A DNA stretch of 46,022 nt from an uncultured Erythrobacter sp. (GTDB lineage Bacteria; Pseudomonadota; Alphaproteobacteria; Sphingomonadales; Sphingomonadaceae). This document shows, one piece after another, positions 1 through 9,352 of the stretch (positions are counted from its first letter, which is position 1; every line of letters begins with the position of its first letter). The stretch covers positions 1 to 46,022 of the forward strand of contig CALCCG010000178.1 of the NCBI GenBank assembly GCA_937899785.1, in the 5' to 3' direction. The translations under genes and the position numbers were made by a program. The notes under the pieces were generated by a model. The model saw only the letters and a list, made by a program, of their open reading frames with translations. It was not told the DNA's origin and made no database searches.

Positions 1-546
1 GAGATCAGCCAGATTTGCACGCCCCACCGCCTTGGCAGATCCAAAATGCGCAAGCAGCGCCCGCTTGCGCGTAGCACCGACGCCGGGAACATCATCCAGC
101 GGCGTCGCCCCGATGGCCTTGGCGCGGTTGGCACGGTGGGTACCAATGGCGAACCGGTGCGCTTCGTCCCGCAGACGCTGGACGAAATAAAGCACCGGGT
201 CGTTATGCTTCAACGCAAAGGGGCGTTGACCCGTACGGTAGAACTCTTCCTTACCGGCATCGCGATCAATGCCCTTGGCGACGCCAACCATGTCAATATC
301 TGTCACGCCCATATCGACCATGATCTCGCCCGAGAAATCAGCGGCAAAAGCGGCGTCGATGATCGAGCGCGCCGCGGCCACGCGCTGCGAAATCCGTTCT
401 GCGTCAGGCGGGGTGGATATCACCCCATCAAGGCCGGAGGCGCCTTTGACCTCCAGGTCCACTGGGGCTGTGTCCTGCGCCACGGCTATCCCACCGGCGC
501 CGGCCAACGTCAAAGCGATCAAAAGAGCAGCGCGAGGAAGGTGCAT
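1..546 (-). CDS. Chimeric frame: secreted-protein N-terminus joined to UvrC C-terminus, runs off the left edge
   Basis: The minus frame opened by the ATG at 546 stays open to base 1 (182 residues visible). Residues 1-24 form a signal peptide ([19 protein letters not shown], cleavage near AVAQ). Residues 25-75 look like an ordinary small exported protein. From about residue 76 (near base 321) the sequence reads as Uvr[18 protein letters not shown], then [20 protein letters not shown], then the helix-hairpin-helix stretch [20 protein letters not shown]. UvrC is the cytoplasmic dual-incision nuclease subunit of nucleotide excision repair, so a signal peptide in front of its C-terminus makes no functional sense. 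The start lies 8 bases after the pyrE stop, which suits the secreted gene. I infer a rearrangement or an assembly join around 315-330. The UvrC identification is strong; the nature of the fusion is open. Confidence 0.7.
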   Translation of the reverse strand, partial: MHLPRAALLIALTLAGAGGIAVAQDTAPVDLEVKGASGLDGVISTPPDAERISQRVAAARSIIDAAFAADFSGEIMVDMGVTDIDMVGVAKGIDRDAGKEEFYRTGQRPFALKHNDPVLYFVQRLRDEAHRFAIGTHRANRAKAIGATPLDDVPGVGATRKRALLAHFGSAKAVGRANLADL

Positions 547-554
547 GATCAAAA

Positions 555-1160
555 CTACTCGTTGCGGCTGCCAGGCTTGGTAACAGCTACGGCAGCGAGC
601 TCTGCCGGGATGTCGTCTTCGTGGTAGGTCGGGAAGTTAAAGGCGGCGAGCGGATAGAAGGGTACACCCAGATCGACCGACCCAAGCGATCGATCGATCA
701 GCGCGCATTCCGCAATCACTTCGCCGCCTTCGTTCGCGACGGCCGCAATGGCTTCGCGGCTGGAAAGGCCAGTGGTGACTACGTCTTCCACCATTAAGAC
801 CTTTGCGCCCGGCTCCAGAGCGAAGCCACGGCGCAGATGAAACGCGCCTTCGGGCCGTTCAAGGAACATTGCGTCCTTATTCAACGCGCGCGCGACTTCG
901 TGCCCAATTATAAGACCACCCATCGCCGGGCTTACGACGGTGTCCACACGCGCCAAAACGTCGCTGGGTATATTCGCCACCGCCGCTTCGGCCAGCCGCG
1001 CAGCGCGCGCCGGGGTCATAAGATCTCGCGCGGACTGCAGGTAGTGTCCGCTATGCCGACCGGAAGAAAGCTTGAAATGCCCCTCCAATAGAGCCCCACT
1101 GGCGCGGAATTCCGCGAGTACCTCTTCATAGGAAGGCAGGGCAGTTGAGATTTGGGTCAT
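555..1160 (-). CDS. pyrE: Orotate phosphoribosyltransferase
   Basis: Makes orotidine 5'-monophosphate from orotate and PRPP in pyrimidine synthesis. About 201 residues, normal for the family. The type I phosphoribosyltransferase PRPP-binding loop is clear ([17 protein letters not shown]), as are [14 protein letters not shown] near the N-terminus and the [15 protein letters not shown] segment. I chose the internal Met ([15 protein letters not shown]) as start; the frame is open to 1199, but those 13 residues (MRPPHRFIGYFVY) do not look like family sequence. It is transcribed away from ctaC. Another pyrimidine gene, pyrC, lies 18 kb away and is not in the same operon. Confidence 0.93.
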   Translation of the reverse strand: MTQISTALPSYEEVLAEFRASGALLEGHFKLSSGRHSGHYLQSARDLMTPARAARLAEAAVANIPSDVLARVDTVVSPAMGGLIIGHEVARALNKDAMFLERPEGAFHLRRGFALEPGAKVLMVEDVVTTGLSSREAIAAVANEGGEVIAECALIDRSLGSVDLGVPFYPLAAFNFPTYHEDDIPAELAAVAVTKPGSRNE

Positions 1161-1414
1161 GTACACAAAGTATCCGATGAAGCGGTGGGGAGGCCGCATT
1201 GGCTTGCGCGCTCAACATGGCGCCTTGCATATTTTTCTCCCTAGAAGCGCTTGAGGGTATCGGCAAGCGCGGCTAATGGAACAACAGCGTTGACCGACGT
1301 GTCGATGCAAAGCCGCTTGCGTTCGAAGCTGTTACGGGCAGCGGAGCGCTAAGCGGTATGGGATCAGAAACTACACTTTTTGGGCACATGAGCATGGGTC
1401 ATAAGATCGGCCAA

Positions 1415-2413
1415 ATGAAGGTCACTCTCCTCACTCTGTCGGCAGCGCTGGCTGCGCTTTTCGCGCCGGCGGCGTTCGCGCAAGACGAAGCGCCTGCGGA
1501 AACGGAGAATTTGCAAGCTTCGGTTATGGCTGAAAGCGTTCCGGAAACGCCTGCCGCGGCCGCATACACGCCGATGGCGCCAACTGAAGGCAAGGGCATG
1601 CCGACAGCGTTCCAAGACGATGCGCTCAAGAGCATGACCTTTCAGGACCAATACACCGAAACCGGCGCCTACGCGCTTGGCATGCATGATTACGTGCTGA
1701 TGCCGACGATCACGCTGATCAGTCTTTTTGTGCTTGGTCTGCTGATCTTTACGGTCGTGCGCTTCAACCAACGGGCCAACCCGACGCCATCCAAAACGAC
1801 GCACAACACCGCGATTGAAGTGATCTGGACGATCGCACCCGCTGCTATTCTGGTGCTGATCGCGATCCCGTCGATGACGCTGCTTGCGCGCCAGTATGAA
1901 ACACCGCCCGAGGATGCGATCACGATCAAGGCGATAGGTTACCAATGGTATTGGGGTTACGAATATCCCGACCATGGCGGCTTTGAGGTCGTCTCGAACA
2001 TGAAGAAGAAAGTGGACGCGCTGGCTGACGGTGAGCCGTACCAGCTTGCGGTCGACAACCGCATGGTTGTGCCCGCTGATACGCCACTGCGCATCCAGAC
2101 GACCGCAGCCGATGTGATCCACGCCTTTGCGGTTCCTTCGCTGTGGTTTAAGCAGGATGCGGTTCCCGGCCGCCTCAACGAAAAGCTGATCGAGGGTATT
2201 CCTGAGGGCGTTTATTACGGCCAGTGCTCGGAGCTTTGCGGTTCGAAGCATGGCTATATGCCGATCGCGGTAGAAGCGCTGCCGATGGACGAGTTTGAAG
2301 CCTGGATCCTCGAGCAGGGAGGAGAAGTGCCGGGTGCCGAAGTCGCGGAGGTCGAAGCTCCCGAATCCGAGGCTGAGGAAGAAGAGCCTACCGAAGTCGC
2401 TCTGGCCGACTGA
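1415..2413 (+). CDS. ctaC: Cytochrome c oxidase subunit II
   Basis: Subunit II of the aa3-type terminal oxidase; it takes electrons from cytochrome c through the CuA centre on the periplasmic side. A signal peptide (MKVTLLTLSAALAALFAPAAFAQ) is followed by an acidic, Ala/Pro-rich linker, two transmembrane helices (about residues 95-115 and 135-155) and the cupredoxin domain with the aromatic stretch YQWYWGYEY. CuA ligands are visible in QCSELCGSKHGYM (C271, C275, H279, M282 from this start) plus the His of DVIHAFAVPS. The C-terminus ends in an acidic tail (EAEEEEPTEV). The frame is open from an ATG at 1358 with GGAG upstream, and ATGs at 1388 and 1394 are also possible; I prefer 1415 because it gives a compact signal peptide. 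First gene of the ctaCD unit. Confidence 0.93.
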   Translation: MKVTLLTLSAALAALFAPAAFAQDEAPAETENLQASVMAESVPETPAAAAYTPMAPTEGKGMPTAFQDDALKSMTFQDQYTETGAYALGMHDYVLMPTITLISLFVLGLLIFTVVRFNQRANPTPSKTTHNTAIEVIWTIAPAAILVLIAIPSMTLLARQYETPPEDAITIKAIGYQWYWGYEYPDHGGFEVVSNMKKKVDALADGEPYQLAVDNRMVVPADTPLRIQTTAADVIHAFAVPSLWFKQDAVPGRLNEKLIEGIPEGVYYGQCSELCGSKHGYMPIAVEALPMDEFEAWILEQGGEVPGAEVAEVEAPESEAEEEEPTEVALAD

Positions 2414-2462
2414 GCGAACACGAATTTGAACCGTTAGAACCGAGACTGGGATTATCTGAACC

Positions 2463-4175
2463 ATGGCCACCACTGCAGAAGGTTTCGAGGCGCACCACGA
2501 TGATCATGCGGAGAGCCACGCAGATCACAAGCCGGGCTTTTTCGCCCGCTGGTTTATGTCGACGAACCACAAAGATATCGGGACGCTGTACCTGATCTTT
2601 GCGATCGTCGCGGGGATCGTGGGGGGCGCAATTTCGGGCGTTATGCGCGCAGAGTTGGCTGCGCCTGATATCCAATATCTGCACTGGTTTGCCGATTCCT
2701 CACCTGAGGATCTCGCGGCCATCGGCCATATGTGGAACGTCTTTATCACGGCACACGGGCTGATCATGGTGTTCTTCATGGTCATGCCGGCCATGATCGG
2801 CGGCTTTGGCAACTGGTTCGTGCCGCTGATGATCGGCGCGCCGGACATGGCCTTTCCGCGCATGAACAATGTGTCGTTCTGGCTGACCGTCGCTGGTTTC
2901 TTCAGCCTGCTGTTCTCGATGTTTGTTCCGGGTGGCGGCGGCCTTGGCGCTGGGGTTGGCTGGACGGTTTATGCACCGCTTTCCACGACCGGTTCTGTCG
3001 GTCCAGCGGTCGACTTCGCGATCTTCTCGCTCCACTTGGCGGGCGCGGGCTCGATCCTCGGTGCGACCAACTTCATCACCACCATCTTCAACATGCGCGC
3101 GCCGGGCATGACCCTGCACAAAATGCCGCTGTTCGTGTGGTCGGTGCTGGTCACGGCCTTCCTGCTGCTGCTCGCTCTGCCGGTTCTGGCCGCGGCGATC
3201 ACCATGCTGCTGACCGACCGCAACTTTGGCACCACCTTCTTTGATCCTGCCGGTGGTGGTGATCCGGTCCTCTACCAGCACCTGTTCTGGTTCTTTGGCC
3301 ACCCCGAAGTGTACATCATGATCCTGCCGGGCTTCGGCATGATCTCGCAGATTGTCGCGACCTTCAGCCGCAAGCCGGTCTTTGGCTATCTCGGCATGGC
3401 CTACGCCATGGTTGCGATCGGTGTTGTCGGCTTCATCGTGTGGGCGCACCACATGTACACGGTCGGCCTCGACGTGAACACGAAGATGTACTTCACCGCA
3501 GCGACGATGGTTATCGCGGTTCCAACGGGCGTGAAGATCTTCAGCTGGATTGCGACGATGTGGGGCGGCAGCCTCGAGTTCAAATCGCCGATGGTCTGGT
3601 CGCTCGGCTTCATCTTCCTGTTCACCGTTGGTGGTGTGACGGGCGTTGTGCTGGCCAATGGCGGCATCGATGACAACCTGCATGACACCTATTACGTCGT
3701 CGCACACTTCCACTACGTGCTCTCGATGGGCGCTGTCTTCTCGATGTTTGCCGGTTTCTACTATTGGTTCCCGAAGATGAGCGGCAAGATGCACTCCGAG
3801 CTCTTGAGCCATATTCACTTCTGGCTGTTCTTTATCGGTGTGAACATCATCTTCTTCCCGCAGCACTTCCTGGGCATGCAGGGTATGCCGCGTCGCTACC
3901 CCGACTATCCCGAAGCGTTCGCGTACTGGAATGAAATCAGTTCCTATGGCTATGTCATCATGGCGTTTTCGACGGTGCTGTTCTTCATCAACATTGGCTA
4001 CGCGTTCCTTGCGGGCCGCAAAGCGGCGAACAATCCGTGGGGCGAAGGCGCGACCACGCTCGAGTGGACTCTGACGAGCCCCCCGCCGTTCCACCAATTT
4101 GAGACCCTTCCGGTGATCGAAGACCACCATGATTACCACGATCACTCGGGCGCTGCGCCGCAGCCCGCCGAGTAA
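2463..4175 (+). CDS. ctaD: Cytochrome c oxidase subunit I
   Basis: Catalytic subunit of the haem-copper aa3 oxidase: reduces O2 to water and pumps protons across the inner membrane. 570 residues with twelve expected membrane helices. Key residues are visible: H98 (TAHGLIM, low-spin haem a), H280 of HPEVY (CuB ligand and His-Tyr crosslink), H329-H330 (AHHMY, CuB ligands), and H415 and H417 of [10 protein letters not shown] (haem a3 and haem a ligands). The K-channel segment [10 protein letters not shown] follows HHMY. The N-terminus is His/Asp-rich and cytoplasmic, and the C-terminus is again His-rich ([10 protein letters not shown]). It lies 49 bases after ctaC and is followed by a hairpin terminator before ctaB. 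Confidence 0.97.
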   Translation: MATTAEGFEAHHDDHAESHADHKPGFFARWFMSTNHKDIGTLYLIFAIVAGIVGGAISGVMRAELAAPDIQYLHWFADSSPEDLAAIGHMWNVFITAHGLIMVFFMVMPAMIGGFGNWFVPLMIGAPDMAFPRMNNVSFWLTVAGFFSLLFSMFVPGGGGLGAGVGWTVYAPLSTTGSVGPAVDFAIFSLHLAGAGSILGATNFITTIFNMRAPGMTLHKMPLFVWSVLVTAFLLLLALPVLAAAITMLLTDRNFGTTFFDPAGGGDPVLYQHLFWFFGHPEVYIMILPGFGMISQIVATFSRKPVFGYLGMAYAMVAIGVVGFIVWAHHMYTVGLDVNTKMYFTAATMVIAVPTGVKIFSWIATMWGGSLEFKSPMVWSLGFIFLFTVGGVTGVVLANGGIDDNLHDTYYVVAHFHYVLSMGAVFSMFAGFYYWFPKMSGKMHSELLSHIHFWLFFIGVNIIFFPQHFLGMQGMPRRYPDYPEAFAYWNEISSYGYVIMAFSTVLFFINIGYAFLAGRKAANNPWGEGATTLEWTLTSPPPFHQFETLPVIEDHHDYHDHSGAAPQPAE

Positions 4176-4228
4176 GCCGATCGGCCCGCGCGAATGGGGA
4201 AGCCGGGCTCGTTGGATCAGGATTTTGG

Positions 4229-4258
4229 GGAGCGCGCCTGGAAGGGTGCGCTCCTTTT
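4229..4258 (+). terminator. Hairpin plus T-run between ctaD and ctaB
   Basis: A perfect 7-bp stem GGAGCGC / GCGCTCC (4229-4235 with 4248-4254), a 12-base loop, then TTTT. This is the shape of an intrinsic terminator. It lies after the ctaD stop and 23 bases before the ctaB start, so it may end part of the ctaCD transcripts and lower expression of the assembly genes relative to the structural subunits. Confidence 0.6.
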
Positions 4259-4280
4259 CGAAAGCAATTTTGGACAAGAT

Positions 4281-5252
4281 ATGAGCGCAAGCCTTCAGAA
4301 AACGCAGAGCAGGGTGCAAGCCCTCCCGGCGGAATGGCGCGACTTTTTCGCGCTGACCAAGCCGCGTGTTATGACGCTCGTTATCTTTACCGCGATCTGC
4401 GGCCTGCTGGCGGCGCCGGGCACCATCCACCCGGACCTGGGCCTCACCGCTGTCCTCGCCATTGCGATGGGCGCGGGTGGGGCTGCGGTGCTGAACCAGT
4501 GGTGGGAAGCCGATCTTGACGCTGGGATGAAGCGCACCGCTAACCGTCCGCTGCCGGGGGGGCGCATTCGCCGCGATGACGCACGCGACTTCGGCATGCT
4601 CCTGTCGGGCATGTCGCTGGTTCTGATGGGCCTGGCCGTCGGCTGGCTCGCCTCCGCGCTGCTGCTCATGGCGATTGTCTATTATGCCGTCATCTACACG
4701 ATTTGGCTCAAGCCTCGCACCCCGCAGAACATCGTGATTGGTGGCGGCGCGGGCGCGTTTCCACCGCTGATCGGCTGGGTCGCGGTGACCGGCGAAGTGA
4801 CCGCCATGCCGATCCTGTTGTTTGCGATCATCTTCTTCTGGACGCCGCCGCACTTCTGGGCGCTCGCGCTGTTTGTGAAGACCGATTACGCCAAGGTTGG
4901 CATCCCGATGCTGCCCGTGGTCGCCGGAGAGCGCACCACGCGCAACCACATCTGGATTTATACGCTAGTGCTTGCGCCGATAGCGATGGCGCCTTGGTTG
5001 ATCGGCGAAACAAGCTGGGTCTACGGCACAACGGCTTTGGTGCTGTCGCTACTCTTTATCGCGCTGGCCCTGCCTGTTGCGCGCCGCAACGCGGTGATGG
5101 GTGAGCGCGATCCGATGGCCGAGGAAATTCGCCTGTTCAAATTCAGCGTAATCTATCTGTTTGTGCTCTTTGCCGCTCTGGTCGCGGACCGTTTGCTTGA
5201 GGCGCTGGGCCTTATCGGTCCAGGCCTTCTTGCGGGAGGCATCGCGGGATGA
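4281..5252 (+). CDS. ctaB: Protohaem IX farnesyltransferase (haem O synthase)
   Basis: Transfers a farnesyl group to protohaem IX to give haem O, the precursor of the haem a needed by CtaD. UbiA-superfamily membrane protein of 323 residues from this start. Seen: the N-terminal [15 protein letters not shown] signature, the first Asp-rich motif [15 protein letters not shown], and the second conserved segment [21 protein letters not shown] start at the ATG at 4281 (MSASLQKTQ) because the upstream extension in frame (from 4194) crosses the terminator hairpin and has no family similarity. Its stop overlaps the next start (ATGA). Confidence 0.95.
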   Translation: MSASLQKTQSRVQALPAEWRDFFALTKPRVMTLVIFTAICGLLAAPGTIHPDLGLTAVLAIAMGAGGAAVLNQWWEADLDAGMKRTANRPLPGGRIRRDDARDFGMLLSGMSLVLMGLAVGWLASALLLMAIVYYAVIYTIWLKPRTPQNIVIGGGAGAFPPLIGWVAVTGEVTAMPILLFAIIFFWTPPHFWALALFVKTDYAKVGIPMLPVVAGERTTRNHIWIYTLVLAPIAMAPWLIGETSWVYGTTALVLSLLFIALALPVARRNAVMGERDPMAEEIRLFKFSVIYLFVLFAALVADRLLEALGLIGPGLLAGGIAG

Positions 5253-5377
5253 CGCCTGAAGAAGAAGCCGAGTTCAAACGTCGCCAGAAAGCGCGCAACC
5301 TTGTCGTTGCGGGCACACTCCTCTTTTTCGTTGCGCTTTTCTACATGATCACCGTGGCAAGGCTCGGGTCGCAGTGA
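5249..5377 (+). CDS. Small single-span membrane protein, CoxF-like
   Basis: 42 residues beginning [17 protein letters not shown], followed by one transmembrane helix (about residues 18-37) and a short polar end (TVARLGSQ). The start overlaps the ctaB stop and the stop overlaps the ctaG start (TGATG), so it is translationally coupled on both sides. Small proteins with a charged N-terminus and one helix between ctaB and ctaG are known in alphaproteobacterial oxidase clusters (CoxF). A role in oxidase assembly is inferred from position. It is short enough to be missed by automatic callers. Confidence 0.8.
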   Translation: MTPEEEAEFKRRQKARNLVVAGTLLFFVALFYMITVARLGSQ

Positions 5378-5976
5378 TGGCTAGTGTCGCTGTAGACATT
5401 CAGACTCAACGTCGTAACGCGCGGACCGGCTTCATGGCCCTCGTGCTAGCAGCGGCCATGGTCGGTCTGGGCTTTGCTTCGGTCCCGCTTTACCGGTTGT
5501 TCTGCCAGGTCACCGGATTTGGTGGTACCACCCAAGTCGCAAGCGAGAGCGATGCCGCGCTCGCCGCCGCGGGTGCGACGGGTCAGACGATCTCGATCCG
5601 CTTTGATGGGTCGACCGCCGTCGATGTCCCATGGGAATTTCGGCCCATGCAACCCACCGACACGATCACAATCGGTCAGCGCGATATGGCCAGCTACACG
5701 GCTCGAAACGACGGTCCGGACACGATTACCGGCACCGCAACGTTCAACGTCGAGCCCGCGCAAGCCGGACTCTACTTCCACAAGGTCCAGTGCTTCTGCT
5801 TCACCGAGCAGACGCTGGAGCCGGGCGAAGAAGTGCAGATGCCGGTGGTCTATTATGTTGATCCGGCGATCCTCGAAGACGAATTTATGGCCGACGTAGA
5901 GCAGATCACGCTCAGTTACACTTTTCACCGCGCGAAAGAGCCCGTATCCTTGGGCTTAAATCGCGGCGGCGACTAA
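5377..5976 (+). CDS. ctaG: Cytochrome c oxidase copper chaperone CtaG/Cox11
   Basis: Delivers copper to the CuB site of subunit I. 199 residues: a short cytoplasmic N-terminus, one membrane anchor (about residues 18-37), then a periplasmic immunoglobulin-like domain. The conserved Cys after the helix is present (C43 in YRLFCQVTGFGG), as is the copper-binding pair C139 and C141 in KVQCFCFTEQ. The family's C-terminal MPVVYYVDP segment is also seen. The ATG at 5377 overlaps the preceding TGA; a GTG one codon upstream is possible but less likely. Confidence 0.95.
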   Translation: MASVAVDIQTQRRNARTGFMALVLAAAMVGLGFASVPLYRLFCQVTGFGGTTQVASESDAALAAAGATGQTISIRFDGSTAVDVPWEFRPMQPTDTITIGQRDMASYTARNDGPDTITGTATFNVEPAQAGLYFHKVQCFCFTEQTLEPGEEVQMPVVYYVDPAILEDEFMADVEQITLSYTFHRAKEPVSLGLNRGGD

Positions 5977-6002
5977 CACTCACCAGCGACGGGAAACGCA
6001 TC

Positions 6003-6884
6003 ATGGGCGGACAAGTAAACCACGACTATCATATTCTGGACCCCGATCCCTGGCCGCTTGTCGGTTCGTTGTCGGCGCTCGGCTTCACCAGCGGGATGGT
6101 GTTGAACTTCCACCCCGAACAGTTCGGCCTTGCGGGTCCAGTGATCATGTGGGCCGGCCTTGCGGGCCTTATCGCGACCTTTTTCATGTGGTTCCGCAAC
6201 ATTGTGATCGAGGCCCAGCGCGGCGACCATACGCCGATTGTCCAACTGCATATGCGCTATGGCATGATCCTGTTCATTGCCTCGGAGGTGATGTTCTTTG
6301 TGGGCTGGTTCTGGGCGTTCTTCGACTTTTCGCTGTTCCCGGCGCCGCTCGAATTCCTTCACGGAGCTAACGGGGATGAAACGACCAACCTTTTCCTTTC
6401 CGAAGGCAATACCGAGCTCGGCGATCGTGTGCCCAACGGTATGGAAGTGCTCGATCCGTTCGCCCTGCCGCTGCTCAACACGCTGATCCTGCTGTGCTCG
6501 GGTACGACCGTGACTTGGGCGCACCACGCTCTGATCCACGGCGATCGCGAAGGCCTGAAGCAGGGCCTGTGGGCGACGGTTGCCTTGGGCGTGCTGTTCA
6601 GCTTCATCCAAGCGTATGAATACAGCGTGGCCCCATTTGCGTTTGGCGGAAACACCTACAGCTCGGCTTTCTACATGGCGACGGGCTTCCACGGCTTCCA
6701 CGTTCTGGTCGGAACCATCTTCCTCGCCGTGTGCCTCTATCGCGCCTATATCGGCCACTTCACCCCGCGCCAGCACTTTGGTTTTGAAGCGGCGGCTTGG
6801 TACTGGCACTTTGTAGACGTGGTGTGGCTGTTCCTGTTCGTTGCCGTTTACGTCTGGGGCGGTTGGGGCGCGCCGGTTCACTGA
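6003..6884 (+). CDS. ctaE: Cytochrome c oxidase subunit III
   Basis: Third core subunit of the aa3 oxidase; it binds and stabilises subunit I. 293 residues with seven expected helices. Recognisable segments are FMWFRNIVIEAQRGDHTPIV, GMILFIASEVMFFVGWFWAF (the conserved Glu of this family), TVTWAHHALIHGDR, ATGFHGFHVLVGTIFL and the end WYWHFVDVVWLFLFVAVYVW. The start lies 26 bases after ctaG, and the stop overlaps the next start by one base. A stretch of about 30 residues (GANGDETTNLFLSEGNTELG) inserted after the third helix is an expected variable loop. Confidence 0.96.
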   Translation: MGGQVNHDYHILDPDPWPLVGSLSALGFTSGMVLNFHPEQFGLAGPVIMWAGLAGLIATFFMWFRNIVIEAQRGDHTPIVQLHMRYGMILFIASEVMFFVGWFWAFFDFSLFPAPLEFLHGANGDETTNLFLSEGNTELGDRVPNGMEVLDPFALPLLNTLILLCSGTTVTWAHHALIHGDREGLKQGLWATVALGVLFSFIQAYEYSVAPFAFGGNTYSSAFYMATGFHGFHVLVGTIFLAVCLYRAYIGHFTPRQHFGFEAAAWYWHFVDVVWLFLFVAVYVWGGWGAPVH

Positions 6885-7282
6885 TGAGCGGGAGCCCCGC
6901 TCCTTACACAATGAAAGGGCAGCTCGGTCTCTACCGCGCTGCCCTTTTCGGTTCGTGCCCTAAATGCGGAGCGCGCACGCTGTTTGAGGCTCCGGCCATG
7001 GTCGCCGACCAATGCGGCGAATGCGGGTTGAAGCTGGGAGAGCTTGAGCCAACAGGCCGCGCGGTTCCGCTGCTGCTCACCGTGTGGGTGATCGCGATCC
7101 TGATCTGCGCCGCTATGTTTCTCGAACTCGAGGTACGACCGCCTATGTGGGTGCACGTAGTGGTGTGGGCCCCGCTGACCATCGGATTGGAGCTGTTCGC
7201 CCTGCGCGTCTACAAGACGCGAGGCGTGTACATCGCCTACGAAAAGCGCCGGACCGCCTATGTGCAAAGCGAGCCGCGATGA
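6884..7282 (+). CDS. DUF983 family zinc-ribbon membrane protein
   Basis: 132 residues. Two CxxC pairs (C25/C28 in SCPKCGA and C44/C47 in QCGECG) can form a zinc ribbon in the N-terminal half. Two membrane helices follow (about residues 57-78 and 86-106), then a basic C-terminal tail. This matches the DUF983 family, which often sits between ctaE and surf1 in alphaproteobacteria. The molecular role is not established; a part in oxidase biogenesis is inferred from its place in the operon. It overlaps ctaE at its start and surf1 at its stop. Confidence 0.85.
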   Translation: MSGSPAPYTMKGQLGLYRAALFGSCPKCGARTLFEAPAMVADQCGECGLKLGELEPTGRAVPLLLTVWVIAILICAAMFLELEVRPPMWVHVVVWAPLTIGLELFALRVYKTRGVYIAYEKRRTAYVQSEPR

Positions 7283-7872
7283 CTTTGAGAGACCTCCCTA
7301 TCATCCCGACGATCCTGGTAGTCGCGGCGGCGGCGACCATGGTCGCGCTGGGCATCTGGCAGATCGGCCGGGCGGAGGAGAAGGGGGCGTTGATCGCCGC
7401 TTATCAGAACGCCTTGGCCAAGGAGACACCTATCGCGTGGCCCAAGCCTGAGGGCTACGCTGATGCGCTCTATCGCAACGCGTTGGTTGATTGCGAAAAG
7501 GTGCGCGGGTTTGACTCCATCGGCGGCAAATCCGCCCGAGGCCGGACCGGTTGGGTCCACATCGCGCGCTGCGATCACCCCGGCATGGGCGCTGCCGATG
7601 TCACCATGGGCTGGTCCCTGTCGACCGAACCTCCGGCCTGGGAAGGCGGCGAAGTGATCGGCCGCGTCGCGCCCTATGGCGATACGGTGCGGCTGATCCC
7701 GGCTGAGCCGGTTGCGGGGCTTGATCCGCTCGCCCGGCCCGATCCCAACGATCTGCCCAACAACCACATCGCTTACGCTGGCCAGTGGTTCTTTTTCGCA
7801 CTCACCGCGCTTGTCATCTACTTTCTCGCGCTGCGGTCACGCACCCGTCGGCGCGGCGCTCCAAAGGTCTGA
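7279..7872 (+). CDS. SURF1 family cytochrome oxidase biogenesis protein
   Basis: 197 residues with the SURF1 layout: an N-terminal helix (about residues 8-26) followed by LGIWQIGRAEEK, a periplasmic domain, and a C-terminal helix beginning at HIAYAGQWFFFALTALVIYF. The WQ..R pattern after the first helix and the NNHxxYAxQWFFFA block before the second are family hallmarks. SURF1 assists haem a insertion into subunit I. The domain is shorter than in classic SURF1 (about 230-250 residues). The ATG overlaps the DUF983 stop by four bases, the last of the tightly coupled cta genes. Confidence 0.9.
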   Translation: MTLRDLPIIPTILVVAAAATMVALGIWQIGRAEEKGALIAAYQNALAKETPIAWPKPEGYADALYRNALVDCEKVRGFDSIGGKSARGRTGWVHIARCDHPGMGAADVTMGWSLSTEPPAWEGGEVIGRVAPYGDTVRLIPAEPVAGLDPLARPDPNDLPNNHIAYAGQWFFFALTALVIYFLALRSRTRRRGAPKV

Positions 7873-7924
7873 CCCAGCGCCGATCTTGCCCGCCAGCCTC
7901 CGCGCGTCTAACCCCAGTTCGCAT

Positions 7925-9352
7925 ATGCAATATATCTCCACCCGAGGATCAGCGCCCGCGCTGGATTTTGAAGGCGCTACGTTAGCCGGTCTCGCCAGCG
8001 ATGGCGGGCTCTACGTGCCCGAGTCCTGGCCACATTTCACCCGCGACGAGATCGCTGAAATGCGCGGGCTTCCGTATCACGAGCTCGCCGCGCGCGTGAT
8101 GGCGCCCTTCGTCGAAGGCAGCCTGACCCGCGAAGAGCTCGAGCGGCTGTGCCACACGGTCTATGGCGATTTCGGGCACAAGGCGGTGACGCCCTTGGTG
8201 CAGATGGACCAGACGCATTGGCTGCTCGAACTTTTCCACGGCCCCACGCTCGCGTTTAAAGATGTGGCGCTGCAATTGCTCGGCCATCTGTTTGAGACTT
8301 TTCTAAAACGTCGCGACGAGCGCCTTACGATTGTCGGTGCGACCAGCGGCGACACCGGTTCAGCGGCCATCAACGCGGTCGCCGGACGCGACCGGGTCGA
8401 GATTTTCATGCTCCACCCCGAAGGTCGGGTGAGCGAGGTTCAGCGCCGGCAGATGACCACGGTGCGCGCGCCCAACGTCCACAATCTCGCGATCGAGGGC
8501 AGTTTTGACGACGCGCAGCGCCATGTGAAGCGCATGTTTGGCGACCCCGATGTCAACATGGTTGTGAACCTTGGCGCGGTCAATTCGATCAACTGGGCGC
8601 GACTGATGGCGCAGGTGGTCTATTACTTCTACGCCGGGCTGCAACTGGGCGCGCCCGAGCGAGCGGCAGCCTATAGCGTGCCGACCGGCAATTTCGGCGA
8701 TGTCTTTGCAGGCTATGTCGCCGCTAAGATGGGCCTGCCGGTCGAGCGCTTGATCGTGGCGACCAATATCAACGATATCCTCCATCGCGCGCTGAAAGAC
8801 GGCGACTACTCAGCGGGAGAGGTGACGCCCACGCACACGCCCTCAATGGATATCCAGGTCAGCTCCAACTTTGAACGCCTTCTGTTTGATTGCGGAGGGC
8901 GCGATGGCGCGGCGATGTCAGCGCAAATGACAGGCTTTGAAACGACGCGCGCCATGCAGCTGACCAACAGCCAACGCAAGAACGCGGCCGCGCTCTTTAC
9001 GAGCGCGAGCGCCACTCCGGAGGCGACAGCTCGCGCTGTTCAATGGGCGCATCGCAATACGGGGCAAGTGATTGATCCCCACACGGGCGTGGGCCTGCAT
9101 GCGAGCCTGTCTCTGGCCGAGCGTCAAGAGATTGCGCGTGGTGTCCCGATCGTGACGCTTGCGACGGCCCATCCGGCCAAGTTTCGAGACGCCGTTGAAC
9201 GCGCGGTTGGGGTTCGTTCGGGCCTGCCGACACGCGTGGGAGACCTCTTTGGGCGTGAGGAGCGCTGCACTCATATCTCGGGCGACTACGAAGCCGCGCG
9301 CGACTTTGTGCTTGAAAACGCAGTTGGCCGGTTGGACACCGCTGCCGCCTGA
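7925..9352 (+). CDS. thrC: Threonine synthase
   Basis: Converts O-phosphohomoserine to threonine using pyridoxal phosphate. 475 residues, usual for the longer proteobacterial form. The N-terminal MQYISTRG is typical. The PLP lysine is K112 in HGPTLAFKDVALQ, and GATSGDTGSAA provides the phosphate-binding loop. SVPTGNFGDVFAGYVAAKMG is another family block. I chose the ATG at 7925; the longer open frame overlaps SURF1. The stop shares one base with the next start. Confidence 0.95.
   Translation: MQYISTRGSAPALDFEGATLAGLASDGGLYVPESWPHFTRDEIAEMRGLPYHELAARVMAPFVEGSLTREELERLCHTVYGDFGHKAVTPLVQMDQTHWLLELFHGPTLAFKDVALQLLGHLFETFLKRRDERLTIVGATSGDTGSAAINAVAGRDRVEIFMLHPEGRVSEVQRRQMTTVRAPNVHNLAIEGSFDDAQRHVKRMFGDPDVNMVVNLGAVNSINWARLMAQVVYYFYAGLQLGAPERAAAYSVPTGNFGDVFAGYVAAKMGLPVERLIVATNINDILHRALKDGDYSAGEVTPTHTPSMDIQVSSNFERLLFDCGGRDGAAMSAQMTGFETTRAMQLTNSQRKNAAALFTSASATPEATARAVQWAHRNTGQVIDPHTGVGLHASLSLAERQEIARGVPIVTLATAHPAKFRDAVERAVGVRSGLPTRVGDLFGREERCTHISGDYEAARDFVLENAVGRLDTAAA

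Noticed and set aside
1358..1414. Longer start of ctaC
   Set aside because: GGAG precedes the ATG at 1358, but it would add 19 residues before the signal peptide. I kept 1415 and noted the alternative; this is not settled.
2700..4949. A 749-codon minus-strand open frame across ctaD and ctaB
   Set aside because: It is antisense to two certain oxidase genes, is very rich in Arg, His and Asp, and has no recognisable family. It is a by-product of high-GC codon usage.
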